A stretch of 64,000 nucleotides of DNA from Stenogyne calaminthoides (lineage: Eukaryota; Streptophyta; Magnoliopsida; Lamiales; Lamiaceae): positions 18,753,758 through 18,817,757 of the forward strand of contig JBBCBC010000022.1 of NCBI GenBank assembly GCA_037126765.1, in the 5' to 3' direction. The translations under genes were made by a program, and so were the position numbers. The stretch's first letter is position 1, and each line of letters opens with the position of its first letter. The notes beneath the pieces were generated by a model, which searched no databases, was not told the DNA's origin, and saw only the letters and a list, made by a program, of their open reading frames with translations. This document shows, in pieces, positions 10,779 to 22,080 of this stretch.

Positions 10779-12352
10779 GGAGAAGATGCTCGGGAGATGA
10801 TGCAACTTCTCGATTCAAATTGTGATGGCTTGCTGAGTTCAGACGAATTTGATTTGTTCCAGAAACAGGTAGCTAACATCCTAAAAATGTGGCCTATTTT
10901 TACTTATTAAAATTGAAAAAGAATATAGAGAATAAGGCCTTATCTGACTTTCATGAAACATCATCCAAATGTAGAGAGAATAAATTGTTTGAGAACATAC
11001 ATTAAATGTAAACATTAATAAATTTGAACAATCCTACTCCAGTATCGCTGTCAGCCTTGAATCTGAAATTTAGAAATATTGGGGTGAGCAAATCATAAAA
11101 CTCAGTGGGGAATAAACTGTCTTAAATAAACACGAAATGTAAATTCATAACAATCAATACAGTTTTAAGTCTCTTGGGATTGATTAATCAAATATATAGC
11201 ACGGAGAATACTCCCCAAAGACTTCTTTTTTCCCTGCACCTCTACTGCCCTGGCATGTCTCAAGTAGTTTTAGATTTTTAGTAGTACTTAAAAAGTTCAT
11301 GCAAGTCAAAAGTTCCATGCACCATTGAATCATACCACAACAAATTCACAAGTGTACATTCATAAAAGGCAATCAAATAAATTCCCACACGAGTTTTAAA
11401 GTAGATTGGGATGCACAAGAATCCCTTTGCCTTTAGGCGTCTAGCTTTTGAGATTCTTCTATACCTTAGGAAAGAACTTTGCTGCAAGTTTGTAGTGAAG
11501 AATAAGTGAGATTAATTCTCTATTTAGGATTAATTTTGGGAATCCAAGGTAGAGAACCTTGATTATGGTTTTCATAAACACTCAATAGGCAGGATTAGGC
11601 TTTTTAAGAAAAGATTGACCAAAGCAAAAATCCTATTAAGATCTTGATTAAGGTTGAATTTATGAATTAATAGTGAATTAACATTCGGCTTGTTACATAT
11701 ATAGTGCCATAGCATCAGTTGATCACCAATAATAATCCATGCCGAAAAAAATATCCCGACACTCTTATTTGTATCTAATTAGTGTAATGTAATACATCTT
11801 CCATCGGAAGAAAATTGAGGTATTTTCTTCATAGTTTCAGTCCTGAGAAATACAAACTTCTGTCTAATTTGAGGTATTTGCTGTGGCTTGTAAAAATATT
11901 CACCTTTAATTTGGTCCTCAATAAAAAGCTTCTTTTTTTTCTTTTTCTTTTTCGATCGGACAAAGTTAGTTGTTAGATGTTAGTACAGCAAGCACCCAAA
12001 CACTCCACAAATTCATCAAGCCCCCTTATAACTCCCATACTCCAATTCGTTCCCAAAGGGAATCGAACCGGGGTCTCCCACTCAATTGATGAGCTCAGTG
12101 GCCAGGTGGGCTATGCCACCTGGTTCCTCAATAAAAAGCTCTATAACTCTGTACCAACTTCTTTTGCGTTCTTTAGATAAAAGATATTGCCCAACACTAC
12201 TAGAGCATATATGAAATCTTCATATATCTCTTTATGTTTGCTGTAGGTTGAACTCTTTCGAAATTTAGAATACAGAGATGCTGAATACAAGAATATTGAA
12301 TGAGAGGCTTCAAATAGAGGATAAGAGTAGCAGCGGAATGAGTCACGTATAA
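10779..12352 (+). pseudogene. CRSH 3' part after the premature stop (second EF-hand and C-terminus)
   Basis: The CRSH frame continues directly after the TAA for 30 codons (GEDAREMMQLL, then the second EF-hand DSNCDGLLSSDEF) to the splice donor after 10868. A 1,378-bp intron holding a SINE follows, with acceptor AG at 12245-12246. The last exon from 12247 encodes VELFRNLEYRDAEYKN, then one base is missing and the frame shifts to LNERLQIEDKSS, with a stop at 12350-12352. Two separate lesions downstream of an otherwise open gene suggest a pseudogene or a recently damaged allele. Sequencing error is the alternative for either lesion. Confidence 0.75.
11915..12140 (-). mobile_element. tRNA-derived SINE in CRSH intron 3
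   Basis: The SINE occupies 11931-12124 (194 bp) on the minus strand, flanked by a perfect 16-bp duplication TCCTCAATAAAAAGCT (11915-11930 and 12125-12140). On the minus strand the head carries a tRNA-like region with a consensus RNA polymerase III B box GGTTCGATTCC (12059-12069) and an A-box-like TAGCCCACCTGG. The tail is A-rich (AAAAAGAAAAAGAAAAAAAA). It is not a working tRNA gene, because it lacks a complete cloverleaf. Confidence 0.9.
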
Positions 12353-12506
12353 ATTAAAGATGAAGTACAGAGATGGGCAATACAACTATACAAGAGCTCC
12401 AGCTGGTAAACTAGTGTGTTGTTTATCAGGTAGCACAATTCTAACTTTAGATCCACGAATTGTGAATTATATAGATCACGAGTAAATATGTATACAACGC
12501 CTCTTA

Positions 12507-13032
12507 GGCCTTGTTTGTTTACACTTTTGAGGGGATTTGAAATCCTGTAGTGAGGATTTGCAAGGATTTGTGTATTTGGATTTTGTATATGTTTGGAAGT
12601 GTGGATTTTGTAGGATTAAATAGAGTAGGATTTTGAAAAAGTGGATGATAGAAAGAATATTATAATGTAAAAAGTAATGTAGAAATGATTGATGTGTGTA
12701 TATTATATGAGGCACACTTGCGTGAGATGGTCTCATGGTGAGACTAACCATAATTTAGGCATTGACGCTTTGACACTTTGAGAGAGGTGGATGTTGATTT
12801 GTGACACGTCTTATGTATGCAGGCTTTCTCATACGAATTTTTTTTCTAATTAAGATAGATGATTGATAGTGTATTGAAAATTGTGTTTGAAAAATGTAAG
12901 ATAAGTGTGTTATAAATATTATAAAGTAAAGTTTTGAAGGATTTAAAATCCTACATCAAAACCCGAATAAACAAATGGAAATTTGAGATTTGAAATTCTA
13001 AAAGTTACTTCTTGATAGAGACAAACAAGACC
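12507..13032. mobile_element. Tourist-like MITE downstream of CRSH
   Basis: The inverted ends GGCCTTGTTTG and GGTCTTGTTTG (right complement) are flanked by a TTA duplication (12504-12506 and 13033-13035), the PIF/Harbinger pattern. It is 526 bp and non-coding. The centre around 12720-12840 differs in character and may hold a second insertion. Confidence 0.75.
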
Positions 13033-13118
13033 TTAAGTTGTCAATCTAGCACATGTAACTTTAGACTAGAAATTCAAATACTCCATCTCAAGAGTAGTAG
13101 ATATGTTATCAACCCAAT

Positions 13119-13429
13119 TGGTAGACGTCTTATAAGTTATCTTTATTATTTTAGTTATGGGCTTTATTTAAGTTAAGAGTCTTTATTTTAATTATATAAA
13201 TCAAGAATAAATAAATGGGCCGTGGACCTTATTTCTTAGAGCATAAGTTAGGGTTAGTCTATTTATATTAGTCGTTCTCTAAGACTGAGATCATCAGGAA
13301 AATAACTATATTGTGGCAACTACGGTTGTGGCAGAGATTTATCTCTGTGGCCTCTTTGAGGAGCCTCGTTTTGAGGTTTTATTTATCGTATTACTGTTAT
13401 TTTGTGTCTCCTCTATCTTAACTCTATCA
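13119..13429 (+). repeat. TR-GAG 5' LTR
   Basis: 311 bp, starting TGGTAGACGTC and ending AACTCTATCA, aligned almost base for base with the right copy at 14687. The first dinucleotides differ (TGG against TGA). Confidence 0.85.
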
Positions 13430-13459
13430 ATTTGGTTCGATCTGCCAGATATCACCTCG

Positions 13460-14656
13460 ATGGCTTCAGCAAAGGACCGGTGTGACGCGATGGAGAAGAC
13501 ATTGGGGAAATTTAAGTCTGCCCTCGCTGAAAACCAGTCAGCGCACGTAGAAAATAAGGCCGAAATCGTAGAGGTACGTGATTCCCTCAACAAAATTATG
13601 ACACAATTGCATGTTATCACGACCGCTATAGTGAAGCCGGGTGATTCGGGAAAACTTCACATGATGCAGTCCGATCTCGTACAGCAATTGCAGACTCCTT
13701 CCCCAGGACTTCACAACTCATCCAGTTCTGTCAAAGGTGGAATTGGCAAGGACTCAATGCCAGCTGCTGGCTCTGCGTGGGGAGGGCCCACTCATTCAAC
13801 CCTAGCGCCATCAGGATTGGCCATGATTCCAGCAGTATCACTGCACCAAATGGAATTACCTTTGTTTGACGGGAATGATCTTGTGGCTTGGTTGGCACAG
13901 GCTGAGCAATATTTCTCGGTGCACCATACGTCTATCAGTGACCGTGTTCAACTGGCCCTCATTGCCATGTCAGTCCGGGCCATGTTCTGGGCCCAGTGGG
14001 TACTCTGAAGAACTCCTGACGTCCCATTGGCCCAATTTACACAGGATTTGGTTGAACGGTTTGGAGATGCTTCAACGATCAATGCATACGAAGCTATGCA
14101 TAACACTGTCCAAGCAGGGAGTCTCGAAGACTATCTGGTTGCCCAATTACCCTCACTTCTGCAGGCCCAATATTTGGGAATGTTTCTTGGGGGCCTGCAA
14201 CAATCTGTCCACGATCGTCTGCCAGACTCTGAGATGACAGACGTCTTTGCTGCCATCAGGGCCGCCCGGCGCGTTGCTTGTGTCCACAAACATTTATCGT
14301 TTCAACGGGCCCCCTTCACTTCAGCGTCCTCGGGTCGCAGTAGTGGGGCCTTCAATAATGAGCAACAGACCATTGGCAGTGAGCCCAACTCTACTGCTTC
14401 GTCCCCAGCCTTCCCACAATCTGCAATCTCGGGTTCGTCTACCCCCCATCCGAATAGAGCGACACGTCGTCTCACTTCAGAGGAAGTTCGTGAATATAGG
14501 GCCATGGGCAAGTGCTATCGCTGCAGTCAGCCCTATGGGCCGTTACACAAGTGTTCCGCCAAATATTTGAGCATTATTGAGGCGGATGATGATGAAATCG
14601 CGGTGGGGGTCTCTTATCAGTTTGAGGAAGCCAGGGATGATCAGCTCCAGCCTTGA
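13460..14656 (+). pseudogene. TR-GAG gag, one in-frame TGA
   Basis: The frame runs 399 codons from ATG 13460 and is broken only by TGA at 14006-14008, in a context (WAQWVL-stop-RTPDVP) where a CGA arginine codon would fit; a C-to-T change at a CpG explains it. Residues about 120-300 form a gypsy-type retrotransposon gag domain (MELPLFDGNDLVAWLAQAEQ, LVERFGDAS, GSLEDYLVAQLP). The C-terminus holds a zinc knuckle (CYRCSQPYGPLHKC). A coiled-coil-prone N-terminus precedes these. The reading frame ends at 14656 with LQP and is followed by a short purine-rich tract and the 3' LTR. Gag would assemble particles packaging this or related RNA. Confidence 0.8.
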
Positions 14657-14686
14657 GGACAAGGCTGTTTCCCCGGAGGGAGCAAT

Positions 14687-14994
14687 TGATAGACGTCTTA
14701 TAAGTTATCTTTATTATTTTAGTTATGGACTTTATTTAAGTTAAGAGTCTTTATTTTAATTATATAAATTTAGAATAAATAAATGGGCCGTGGGCCTTAT
14801 TTCTTAGGGCATAAGTTATGGTTAGTCTATTTATATTAGCCGTTCTCTAAGACTGAGATTATCAGGAAAATAACTATATTGTGGCAACTACGGTTGTGGG
14901 AGAGATTTGTCTCTGTGGCCTCTTTGAGGAGCCTCGTTTTGATTTATTTATCGTATTACTGTTATTTCGTGTCTCCCCTGTCTTAACTCTATCA
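14687..14994 (+). repeat. TR-GAG 3' LTR
   Basis: 308 bp, starting TGATAGACGTC and ending AACTCTATCA. It is preceded by the purine-rich GGAGGGAGCAAT, a plausible polypurine tract. Small indels distinguish it from the 5' copy. Confidence 0.85.
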
Positions 14995-15215
14995 CCTACC
15001 GAACTCATAACCAACACTTGAAACTTTCTTATGTCAACTGAAATAGAAAAAAATGATACGAATTAACAGAGATTTTATAACGAAATATGAATAATATCGG
15101 AAATGTTAACCAATTTCTGCAAAGTTAAACAAAGTAACTATGGGCATGGGAGGTTGTTGTTATGATGCAGTCATTTCGAAAGGTGATTAAAAATACATCG
15201 ATTTATAAATGGTAT

Positions 15216-16888
15216 TGGTAAGTAGGGAATTATGCATATTTTTAATGAGTTGGTATGCTGTGAAACTTGTTCACCGTGAAACTGAGTTTTTTTTCACAGA
15301 CATACACTTTAATAATATAAGTCACACCCTTTAGTAATATAAGTCACACACTTCAGTTATCACTACAACACTCTTTGCTATAATATAAGTCACACCCTTC
15401 ACTTTTATGAGTAATACTCTTTATAGTAAAAAGTCACACACTTTACAGTAAAAAGTCTCACATTTTAGTAATATAAGTCACACTCCTTAACCAGTTTCAC
15501 CGTAAAACTTGTTCACATTATATTTTGTCATTTTTAATATATTAGAGTGCAATTTATTGGACTCATTTGTATTAAAATGACATGATTAATTATTTATGGA
15601 TGTTTTAATGATATTATTCCATGCTTAATTTATTTCTTGTGTTTTATGTGAATTTCAAATATATTTTGGACTATTTTGAAGAAGCCACACGTAAAAATAA
15701 ATTAGACGCATCTTGCAACATAATATGATCAGGAATCAAGCCCATGAACCAAGGTCCAATTAATTAATTATTTAAGGTTCATTAGTGACTAATTGTTAGT
15801 CACGTGAGATGGAAGCCCATGATTGTGAGGTTAATAAGACATAGCATACATAGGCTTTTCTTGGTGAAGAAGAAAGGAAGCATCGGCCGTTACCCCATGT
15901 ATATATATTACACGCACGCAACTGTAGGGGAGAGTTTTTGATTTAATTGGGGAGGACAGAGGAACACACGCATCTTTTTGAAGCAGCCTTTTGAGGAAGA
16001 GACACACTTTTGTTTAGTTGGTATTTTTATTTTAATTCTAAGGATTTCTAAACTCGTATTTTAATGCATATTAATTGACTTGAGACGTTTATAATATTTA
16101 TCTTGGGATTGCTTATTTCATCTAATTTAATTTTCAACATACCTGAATATTTAATTTAGATTGATCATCTAGGTTATTTAATTCTTATATGTCTGCTAGT
16201 TCATAAATTTGTAATCCGTAACTGTTATAAATTTATGGCAATTGGTAGCAATTAGTATTTTGCTAGGGTGATTTAAATCGGGTTCTTTCGAATCGATCTT
16301 GCGTATTCGGGAATTTGTTTGTCATTTATCCTAGTGTCTAATGCTTTTGGCTGAATTAAATTTAGATCGTCGAATAAGCAATTATTAATAAAAAGAAAAG
16401 AAGAGGGATGGGCCCAAAAGTGACCCGAACAAGAAGAGCGTGACTATGGCTCTATCTAGACTGTTCAGTTGAAAAGATTCGTTGGAGAGCTTGTTCAATT
16501 GAGTATAATTAAGGGATAATAACCGGTAGCCAGAGCTTGTTGACTACTGAGGGACATTAATCCTGAGTTAAATAGAGTAAACGTCGATGTCAATTAACAA
16601 CATTAAAGTCGAGGGATGAATGAACTGTGAATTGGAATGTCTTTTTATTATTAAGTTTTCTTTTTTAGATTAATTGTTATTTTCCTAGCAATTTATTGTT
16701 CTAGTAGTATTTAGAAACCAATCATTTCTCCCCCTTTTCATGTTGCATGTTTGTCCCTATAAATTCACACAATTAACACATTAATTATTTTCACGTTCCG
16801 TGTGGATCAACCCTTACTTATCCTACTATACTCTAGTGGGTCGGTTAAGGTATTTAATTTATTTTTGTGTGCTGGCGACAGCACACCA
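15216..16888 (+). repeat. 5' LTR of the LARD-like element (interrupted)
   Basis: It starts TGGTAAGTAGGG. It is split by a 283-bp MITE at 15247-15529. It also carries roughly 80 bp (about 16370-16450) that is missing from the right LTR. A TATA run is at about 15900-15909. The right edge is set by the primer binding site. Confidence 0.75.
15247..15529. mobile_element. Mutator-like MITE inside the LTR
   Basis: 283 bp flanked by a perfect 9-bp duplication ATTTTTAAT (15238-15246 and 15530-15538). The ends are imperfect inverted repeats of about 38 bp (GTGAAACTTGTTCACCGTGA on the left; GTGAACAAGTTTTACGGTGA on the right complement). The 3' LTR at about 18275 shows the same site without the insertion. 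The interior repeats TAATATAAGTCACAC several times. The 9-bp duplication points to the Mutator superfamily. Confidence 0.85.
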
Positions 16889-18250
16889 AATTTTGGCGTC
16901 GTTGCCGGGGAACGGTTTGAATAATTTGTGTTTTTTGTGTGTGATTTATGGGGGCTTTTCGGTTATTTTTGAGTATTTTAGTGTCTTGGTTTTTATTTTC
17001 TCTCCTCCATAACCCTCTTGTTTATTTCGTGTGTCGTTGCAATTTTCTGCAATTTTGACACTACCCCCCCAAGTGTCACAGTAGCAGTGAAATTTCTGCA
17101 GCCCTTCTTTGGTCTTCTTTTTCTATTTTATCCTCTTTTTGTAGGCTCTCTAAGAGCACAAGTTGAAGAACACACACAAGGGCGGGTGTTAAACACCCCA
17201 CTGGCCCTCGCTACTAGTCAGGTTTACTCTTTTCATGTCTTAAATTTCTCTAGTCTGTCTATTGTTTTGTTATATATTGCTTCAGGCCAAGCTTTATTCT
17301 AAGTGTGGGGGGGGGGGGGGGGGGGGGGGGGTAATTTGTGGCATGGTCTGAATTTTTGCAATTGTGTGCATATTGCTTAGGATGTGATATTATTGTTTTG
17401 TGGTACACTGTGGAGATTTTGATTAAATTTGCTTTGTTTAATGCATGCGGAGTTTGTGAGTAGATGGAAGTTTTCATGAGGGTCCGTTCGAGTTTATGAT
17501 AATAAATTGGTGAATTGATGAGTTATGGTCCTATATTGTGCTTTGATTCCGTATAGTAGAGTAGTCTAATTAGGTTGCTTTGATAAATGATACATTTGTG
17601 GTGTGCCCCTTGAGGGAGGAAAAAAAAATTAATGTGGTTTGGAGGAAAAGGAGTTTAGTTGAAGAATTGTGTAACAACCAAAAAGTCGGTACAATTGCAC
17701 ATTTTTAGGGGCTCGAAAAAAAAAAAGAGAAAAAAAAAGAAGGAATTCGAGCTAAAACCTAACGATGGAGTGAAGTTGCGGTTTTGCGTTTGGGAAAAAA
17801 AAAGGTGCTGAGACAGCTGCCTACTTTCTGGGGTTCGAACGTTTCAAAGTCGGATACAATTAGAGCTAAAATCCAACAAGTAGAGTGGTGCTGCAGACCT
17901 TAGAGAAAAAAAATAAGGAGATAGGGGGTGCACTAGAATGTAGAGTTTGTTTGAGTTACCTATTTTAGATGAAGCGAATCGAAGGGGAGTTGAAGTATGG
18001 TAAGGGGCTTGACAAGTCAAAGAATTCAGAATTTATCATAAATGATTTTGTGAACTTGAGTGGAAGCTTTCAAAAGTTCACAGTTTCTAATTGCATTGAA
18101 CTTAGTCTGAAACTTTGTGAGTTGCTACTTTGCGATAGTGTCACATTCGCTGTGTAGAAAGGACCTGAACGAATCTCTTAGTTTCTCCATTTCTATTTTT
18201 TTGGGCTATTTTTACTTGAGGACAAACAAATATTTAAATGTGGGGGTATA
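16889..18250 (+). other. Non-coding internal region of the LARD-like element
   Basis: It begins with the primer site (16893-16909). Scattered ORFs under 95 codons have no recognisable domain. A 25-base G homopolymer lies at 17307-17331, and a second G-rich tract directly precedes the 3' LTR. A-rich tracts around 17618-17800 add low complexity. Confidence 0.6.
17307..17331 (+). repeat. 25-base poly-G tract
   Basis: An uninterrupted run of G after AAGTGT. A similar but normal-length motif (AAATGTGGGGGTATA) precedes the 3' LTR, so this looks like an expanded, duplicated polypurine-tract motif. Length in the source genome is uncertain because homopolymers are error-prone. Confidence 0.8.
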
Positions 18251-19566
18251 TGGTAAGTAGGGAATTATGCATATTTTTAATATATTAGAGTGAAATTTAT
18301 TAGACTCATTTGTATTAAAATGACATGATTGATTACTTATGAGTGTTTTAATGATATTATTCCATGCTTAATTTATTTCTTGTTTTTTATGTGAATTTCA
18401 GATATTTTTTGGAATATTTTGAAGAAGCCTAAGATGAGTCACACGTAAAAATAAATTAGACGCATCTTGCAACATAATATGATCAGGAATCAAGCCCATG
18501 AACCAAGGCCCAAGCAATTAATTATTTAAGGTTAATTAGTGACTAATTGTTAGTCACGTGAGATGGAAGCCCATGATTGTGAGGTTAATAAGACATAGCA
18601 TACATAGGCTTTTCTTGGTGAAGAAGAAAGGAGGCATCGGCCGTTACCCCATGTATATATATTACACGCACGCAACAGTAGGGGAGAGTTTTTGATTTAA
18701 TTGGGGAGGACAGAGGAACACACGCATCTTTTTGAAGCAGCCTTTTGAGGAAGAGACACACTTTTGTTTAGTTGGTATTTTTATTTCAATTCTAAGGATT
18801 ATTAAACTCGTATTTTAATGCATATTAATTGACTTGAGACGTTTATAATATTTATCTTGGGATTGTTTATTTCATCTAATTTAATTTTCAACATACCTGA
18901 ATATTTAATTTAGATTGATCATCTAGGTTATTTAATTCTTATATGTCTGCTAGTTCATAAATTTGTAATCCGTAACTGTTATAAATTTATGGCAATTGAT
19001 AGCAATTAGTATTTTGCTAGGGTGATTTAAATCGGGTTCTTTCGAATCGATCTTGCGTATTCGGGAATTTTTGTTTGTCCTTTATCCTAGTGTCTAATGG
19101 TTTTGGCTGGATTAAATTTAGATCGTATCTAGACTGTTCAGTTGAAAAAATTCATTGGAGAGCTTGTTTCAATTGAGTATAATTAAGGGAAAATAACTGG
19201 TAGCCAGAGCTTGTTGACTATTGAGGGACATTAATCCTTAGTTAAATAGAGTAAACGTCGATGTCAGTTAACAACATTAAAGTCGAGGGATGAATGAACT
19301 GTGGATTGGAATGCATTTTTATTATTGAGTTTTCTTTCTTAGATTAATTGTTATTTTCCTAGCAATTTATTGTTCTAGTAGTATTTAGAAACCAATCCTC
19401 CCCCCTCCCCCTCCTCATGTTGCATGTTTGTCCATATTAATTCACACAATTAACACATTAATTATTTTCACGTTCCCTGTGGATCGACCCTTTACTTATT
19501 CTACTATACTTTAGTGGGTCGGTTAAGGTATTTAATTTATTTTTAGGTGCTGAAGACATCGCACTA
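18251..19566 (+). repeat. 3' LTR of the LARD-like element
   Basis: 1,316 bp, starting TGGTAAGTAGGG and ending near GACATCGCACTA. It lacks the MITE found in the left copy and roughly 80 bp of its middle. It gives an internal control for both indels. Confidence 0.75.
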
Positions 19567-20931
19567 GATATATAGAGTAATTATGAGGCTCGCTCCTATG
19601 ATGCACTCATTTTAAAAGGTGGATGGATATGAACTGATGTAAAAAAAAAGATTAAAAAAAGAATTAATAATTCAATGCAAGAGTAATGTTGAAGTGTACG
19701 TTGGCGCGCAAACATTTTCTATAGCATCTACTCGAAATAATTCACACTATTAAAGTGTATTATTTAACCATGATTGAAGGATTTATTTATATTTTTTATT
19801 TCCTTTAACACACAATCACATTTAAAAACAAGATGTGGTTTTTCTCATTTCATGTTACCGCTCCTCCACGTTTTTAATTTTAAAAAAAAAATTCTTGAGA
19901 TGTGGAAAAAGTTTTAAGTTACCATTCATATTCTATTTAAAGAGGTCAAATTTATTGATGTTGAAACATTAATTAGATTGTGACTTCAAGAATTTTATTT
20001 AATATTTGTGTTTCGAGTTTTATCAAGTTTAATTGAAGGAAAATTATTTTCTTTCTCTTTTTTTTTTTTTATTACTAACTATTTTTTTCAAGTTAAAATG
20101 ACAGAGCAATCCATAAACACTCCACATTCCCACAACTCTCCTGCATATTCTTCTCCTTTAAACTAAAACTAATAAACCTACTTGTATTCATGGCTTCTCC
20201 TTCTGCAAACACTAATGACACGGAAAATGTTGCAACACATCCAACGACAAACACTAAATCATTAACCCAACTCCTCTACAGTTGTATTTTCTGCAAACAT
20301 AAACCCTTTTGAAATTCAAGGAACTCTTTTGCAATTTCAAAATGCTCCACCTCTTGTGAGTGTATCTGGTCTTTTGAAGCCGACTTGTCTCCTTTTACGG
20401 TGAACCCATCTTGTGTCTGAGCCTTGATCTGAAGCGGAAGACATTTCCCCTTAAATGTCGTCACATGATTCTAATCATGATGGGTCTCGAGAGTGGATCA
20501 TTATACATGTTGTTGAATACTCTGTTCCTCATATTGAAGATTGCATTGATGGTTTTTATGTATACTTGTGTAATGGTGTTAGGAGAAGGATGTCTAAAAG
20601 GTTTGGTCGTATTTTATTTAGACACGGGAAATTTGATTCTAATTCTAAAATGAAAATATGGATGTTGAAGAACTCCCTAGCATGGATGTTATTGTAAGTG
20701 CTTTGACTGGTGATAAGGTTAGACAAGAACTTAACAAGTTGTTGTCATGTCCTTAACTACATAAGTTGTCTGCGTACAATTGGTTATCTATTATTTTGTG
20801 CATATTAGTCTGGGTTCACAAGCCCATTAGTATATCCAGACTGGGCCAAGTTTTAGAGAACATCGAAGACCAGACCCATTTTGCTCGCTCGACCCATGAA
20901 GGCCCATTTCGGTAAACAAGGTTTTGTATGG
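19567..20931. other. Low-information spacer, no supported gene
   Basis: AT-rich DNA. Short ORFs at 20455-20697 (plus) and 20276-20464 (minus) overlap antisense and show no domain I recognise. An ATG near 20190 opens about 40 codons ending at a Cys-X2-Cys motif (SCIFCKHK) that recalls a plant C2H2 finger, but the rest of the finger cannot be read. I make no call. Confidence 0.4.
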
Positions 20932-20995
20932 AGTTTTTTTTACACTTTTGGTCATTTAACCACGCCATGTTTTCAATTAACTCCTACCTATGACA

Positions 20996-21036
20996 GAATT
21001 AGTCCCATATGATTTTTAACTTTTAAACTTAGTCCC
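20996..21036 (+). repeat. Left inverted repeat of the Mutator-like element
   Basis: 41 bp matching the reverse complement of 22445-22485 with four mismatches. Confidence 0.8.
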
Positions 21037-21285
21037 ACCGTGACGGAAACCGTTAACTTTACTTGCAGATTCGGTCTCAAACGTTATACAACATAATTAA
21101 TACTCATCTAAGACATAATCACCTTTCAATCACTTGAATATTTAGTACCATATGTTATGCAACATAATTAATATATATTTAACCACTTAACTTAACTCAA
21201 CCCCTTATGATCTTCCTCCCTCCCCCACTTACAGCCATGTCCACTTTCCCCCACTTACAGCCATGTCCACTTCTCAATAATAATC

Positions 21286-22080
21286 TCCAAACCAAAATGA
21301 AACCAATGAACTGAAAACTGAAACTACTCTCAAAGAACTGAAGATATTCGCCAAAAAACCATCTCACAAATTCACAAAGTCACATGATCATAACAAGAAT
21401 AACCAACTCTTGTTTGAGCCCTCAGATTTGCTTATGTCGTTGCATAAGGGCTTCCTGCTGGATTCACCATTGATTCAGAGAGCCAACAATTTCACCCCCT
21501 TTGAACCAAAGGGTTCAATTTCAATTTGAATCCACGTCAGACACCAGAGGAAATCAATTCCTCTGAAAATTGTAATGAGTTTAAAGAAGAAGTCGATTTC
21601 GATGCGGAATCGATGCTGGATGAGAAAATGGGGGAGGGAATTGAGAGCGGCAAAACTGGTACGGAGAATGAATCAATTGAAGATCCGAACCCTAATTACA
21701 ACAACCAATCGTCGCAATCGATCCAAATTAACACCTGCGGGTTACTGCTACGGGTACCCGGTAGGATTAGGGTTTGATTTGGGTACGAAATAAGGAGAGA
21801 GATGCAGGTGATTAGGAACGATGATGAATGAGATTGGTGGAGGTTTCCGAGCGTGAATTTGGTCGATTTAACCCCGAATATTGCCAGAATTTCTGCGGAG
21901 AAGAAGAAAAAGAACAAGGTGGAGGAAATTAAGAACGAAGAATTGGGGAATTCGATGTCGAACGCGAAATCAGCGAAGGAGGATTTGGGCATTGATTTAC
22001 CTGGAGTTTCGGAGGAATGTGTGGCTCAATCGATTGCGGCACTCAGATTGAAATTGAACTACGACGGCGTACTGATCTTG
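21286..22080 (+). pseudogene. Broken fragment of a CIA2-like (CCT-family) gene
   Basis: Across two or three frames the order of motifs matches the N-terminal two thirds of CHLOROPLAST IMPORT APPARATUS 2 and its paralogue CIL: LLFEPSDLLMSLHKGFLLDS, then FDAESMLDEKMGEGIES, GYCYGYPVGLGF, WWRFPSVNLVDLTPNIARI and LKLNYDGVL. CIA2 proteins are nuclear regulators that raise expression of chloroplast import and ribosome genes. The C-terminal CCT DNA-binding domain is absent. Frame changes are needed near 21525, 21755 and 21840, and no ATG starts the matching frame. It lies inside a Mutator-like element, so it is a captured, decayed copy. Confidence 0.7.

Larger units (their letters stand above)
13119..14994 (+). 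mobile_element. Gag-only LTR retrotransposon (TR-GAG type)
   Basis: Two LTRs of about 310 bp (13119-13429 and 14687-14994) bracket one gag reading frame and nothing else. There is no protease, reverse transcriptase or integrase. This is the layout described for plant terminal-repeat retrotransposons with a GAG domain. Flanks CCAAT and CCTAC match at only three of five positions, so the insertion is old or one edge has drifted. I see no standard tRNA-Met primer site after the left LTR. The element would depend on enzymes from a gypsy relative. Confidence 0.8.
15216..19566 (+). mobile_element. Non-coding gypsy derivative (LARD-like) with tRNA-Asp primer site
   Basis: Two long LTRs (15216-16888 and 18251-19566) flank about 1.36 kb of internal DNA without a gene. 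The primer site TGGCGTCGTTGCCGGGG at 16893-16909 is a one-base variant of the tRNA-Asp site used by Athila/Tat gypsy elements. A G-rich tract (AAATGTGGGGG) precedes the right LTR. Flanks GGTAT and GATAT agree at four of five bases. The element lacks all proteins and must have been mobilised in trans. Confidence 0.75.

Noticed and set aside
12059..12069. Consensus pol III B box suggesting a tRNA gene
   Set aside because: The surrounding sequence does not fold as a full cloverleaf and is bounded by a 16-bp duplication and A-rich tail, so it is a SINE.
20190..20310. Possible C2H2 zinc finger start (SCIFCKHK)
   Set aside because: The QALGGH helix cannot be read in any frame downstream; a single Cys-X2-Cys is not enough.
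20276..20697. Overlapping small ORFs on both strands
   Set aside because: No family recognised, no conserved neighbours; kept as spacer.
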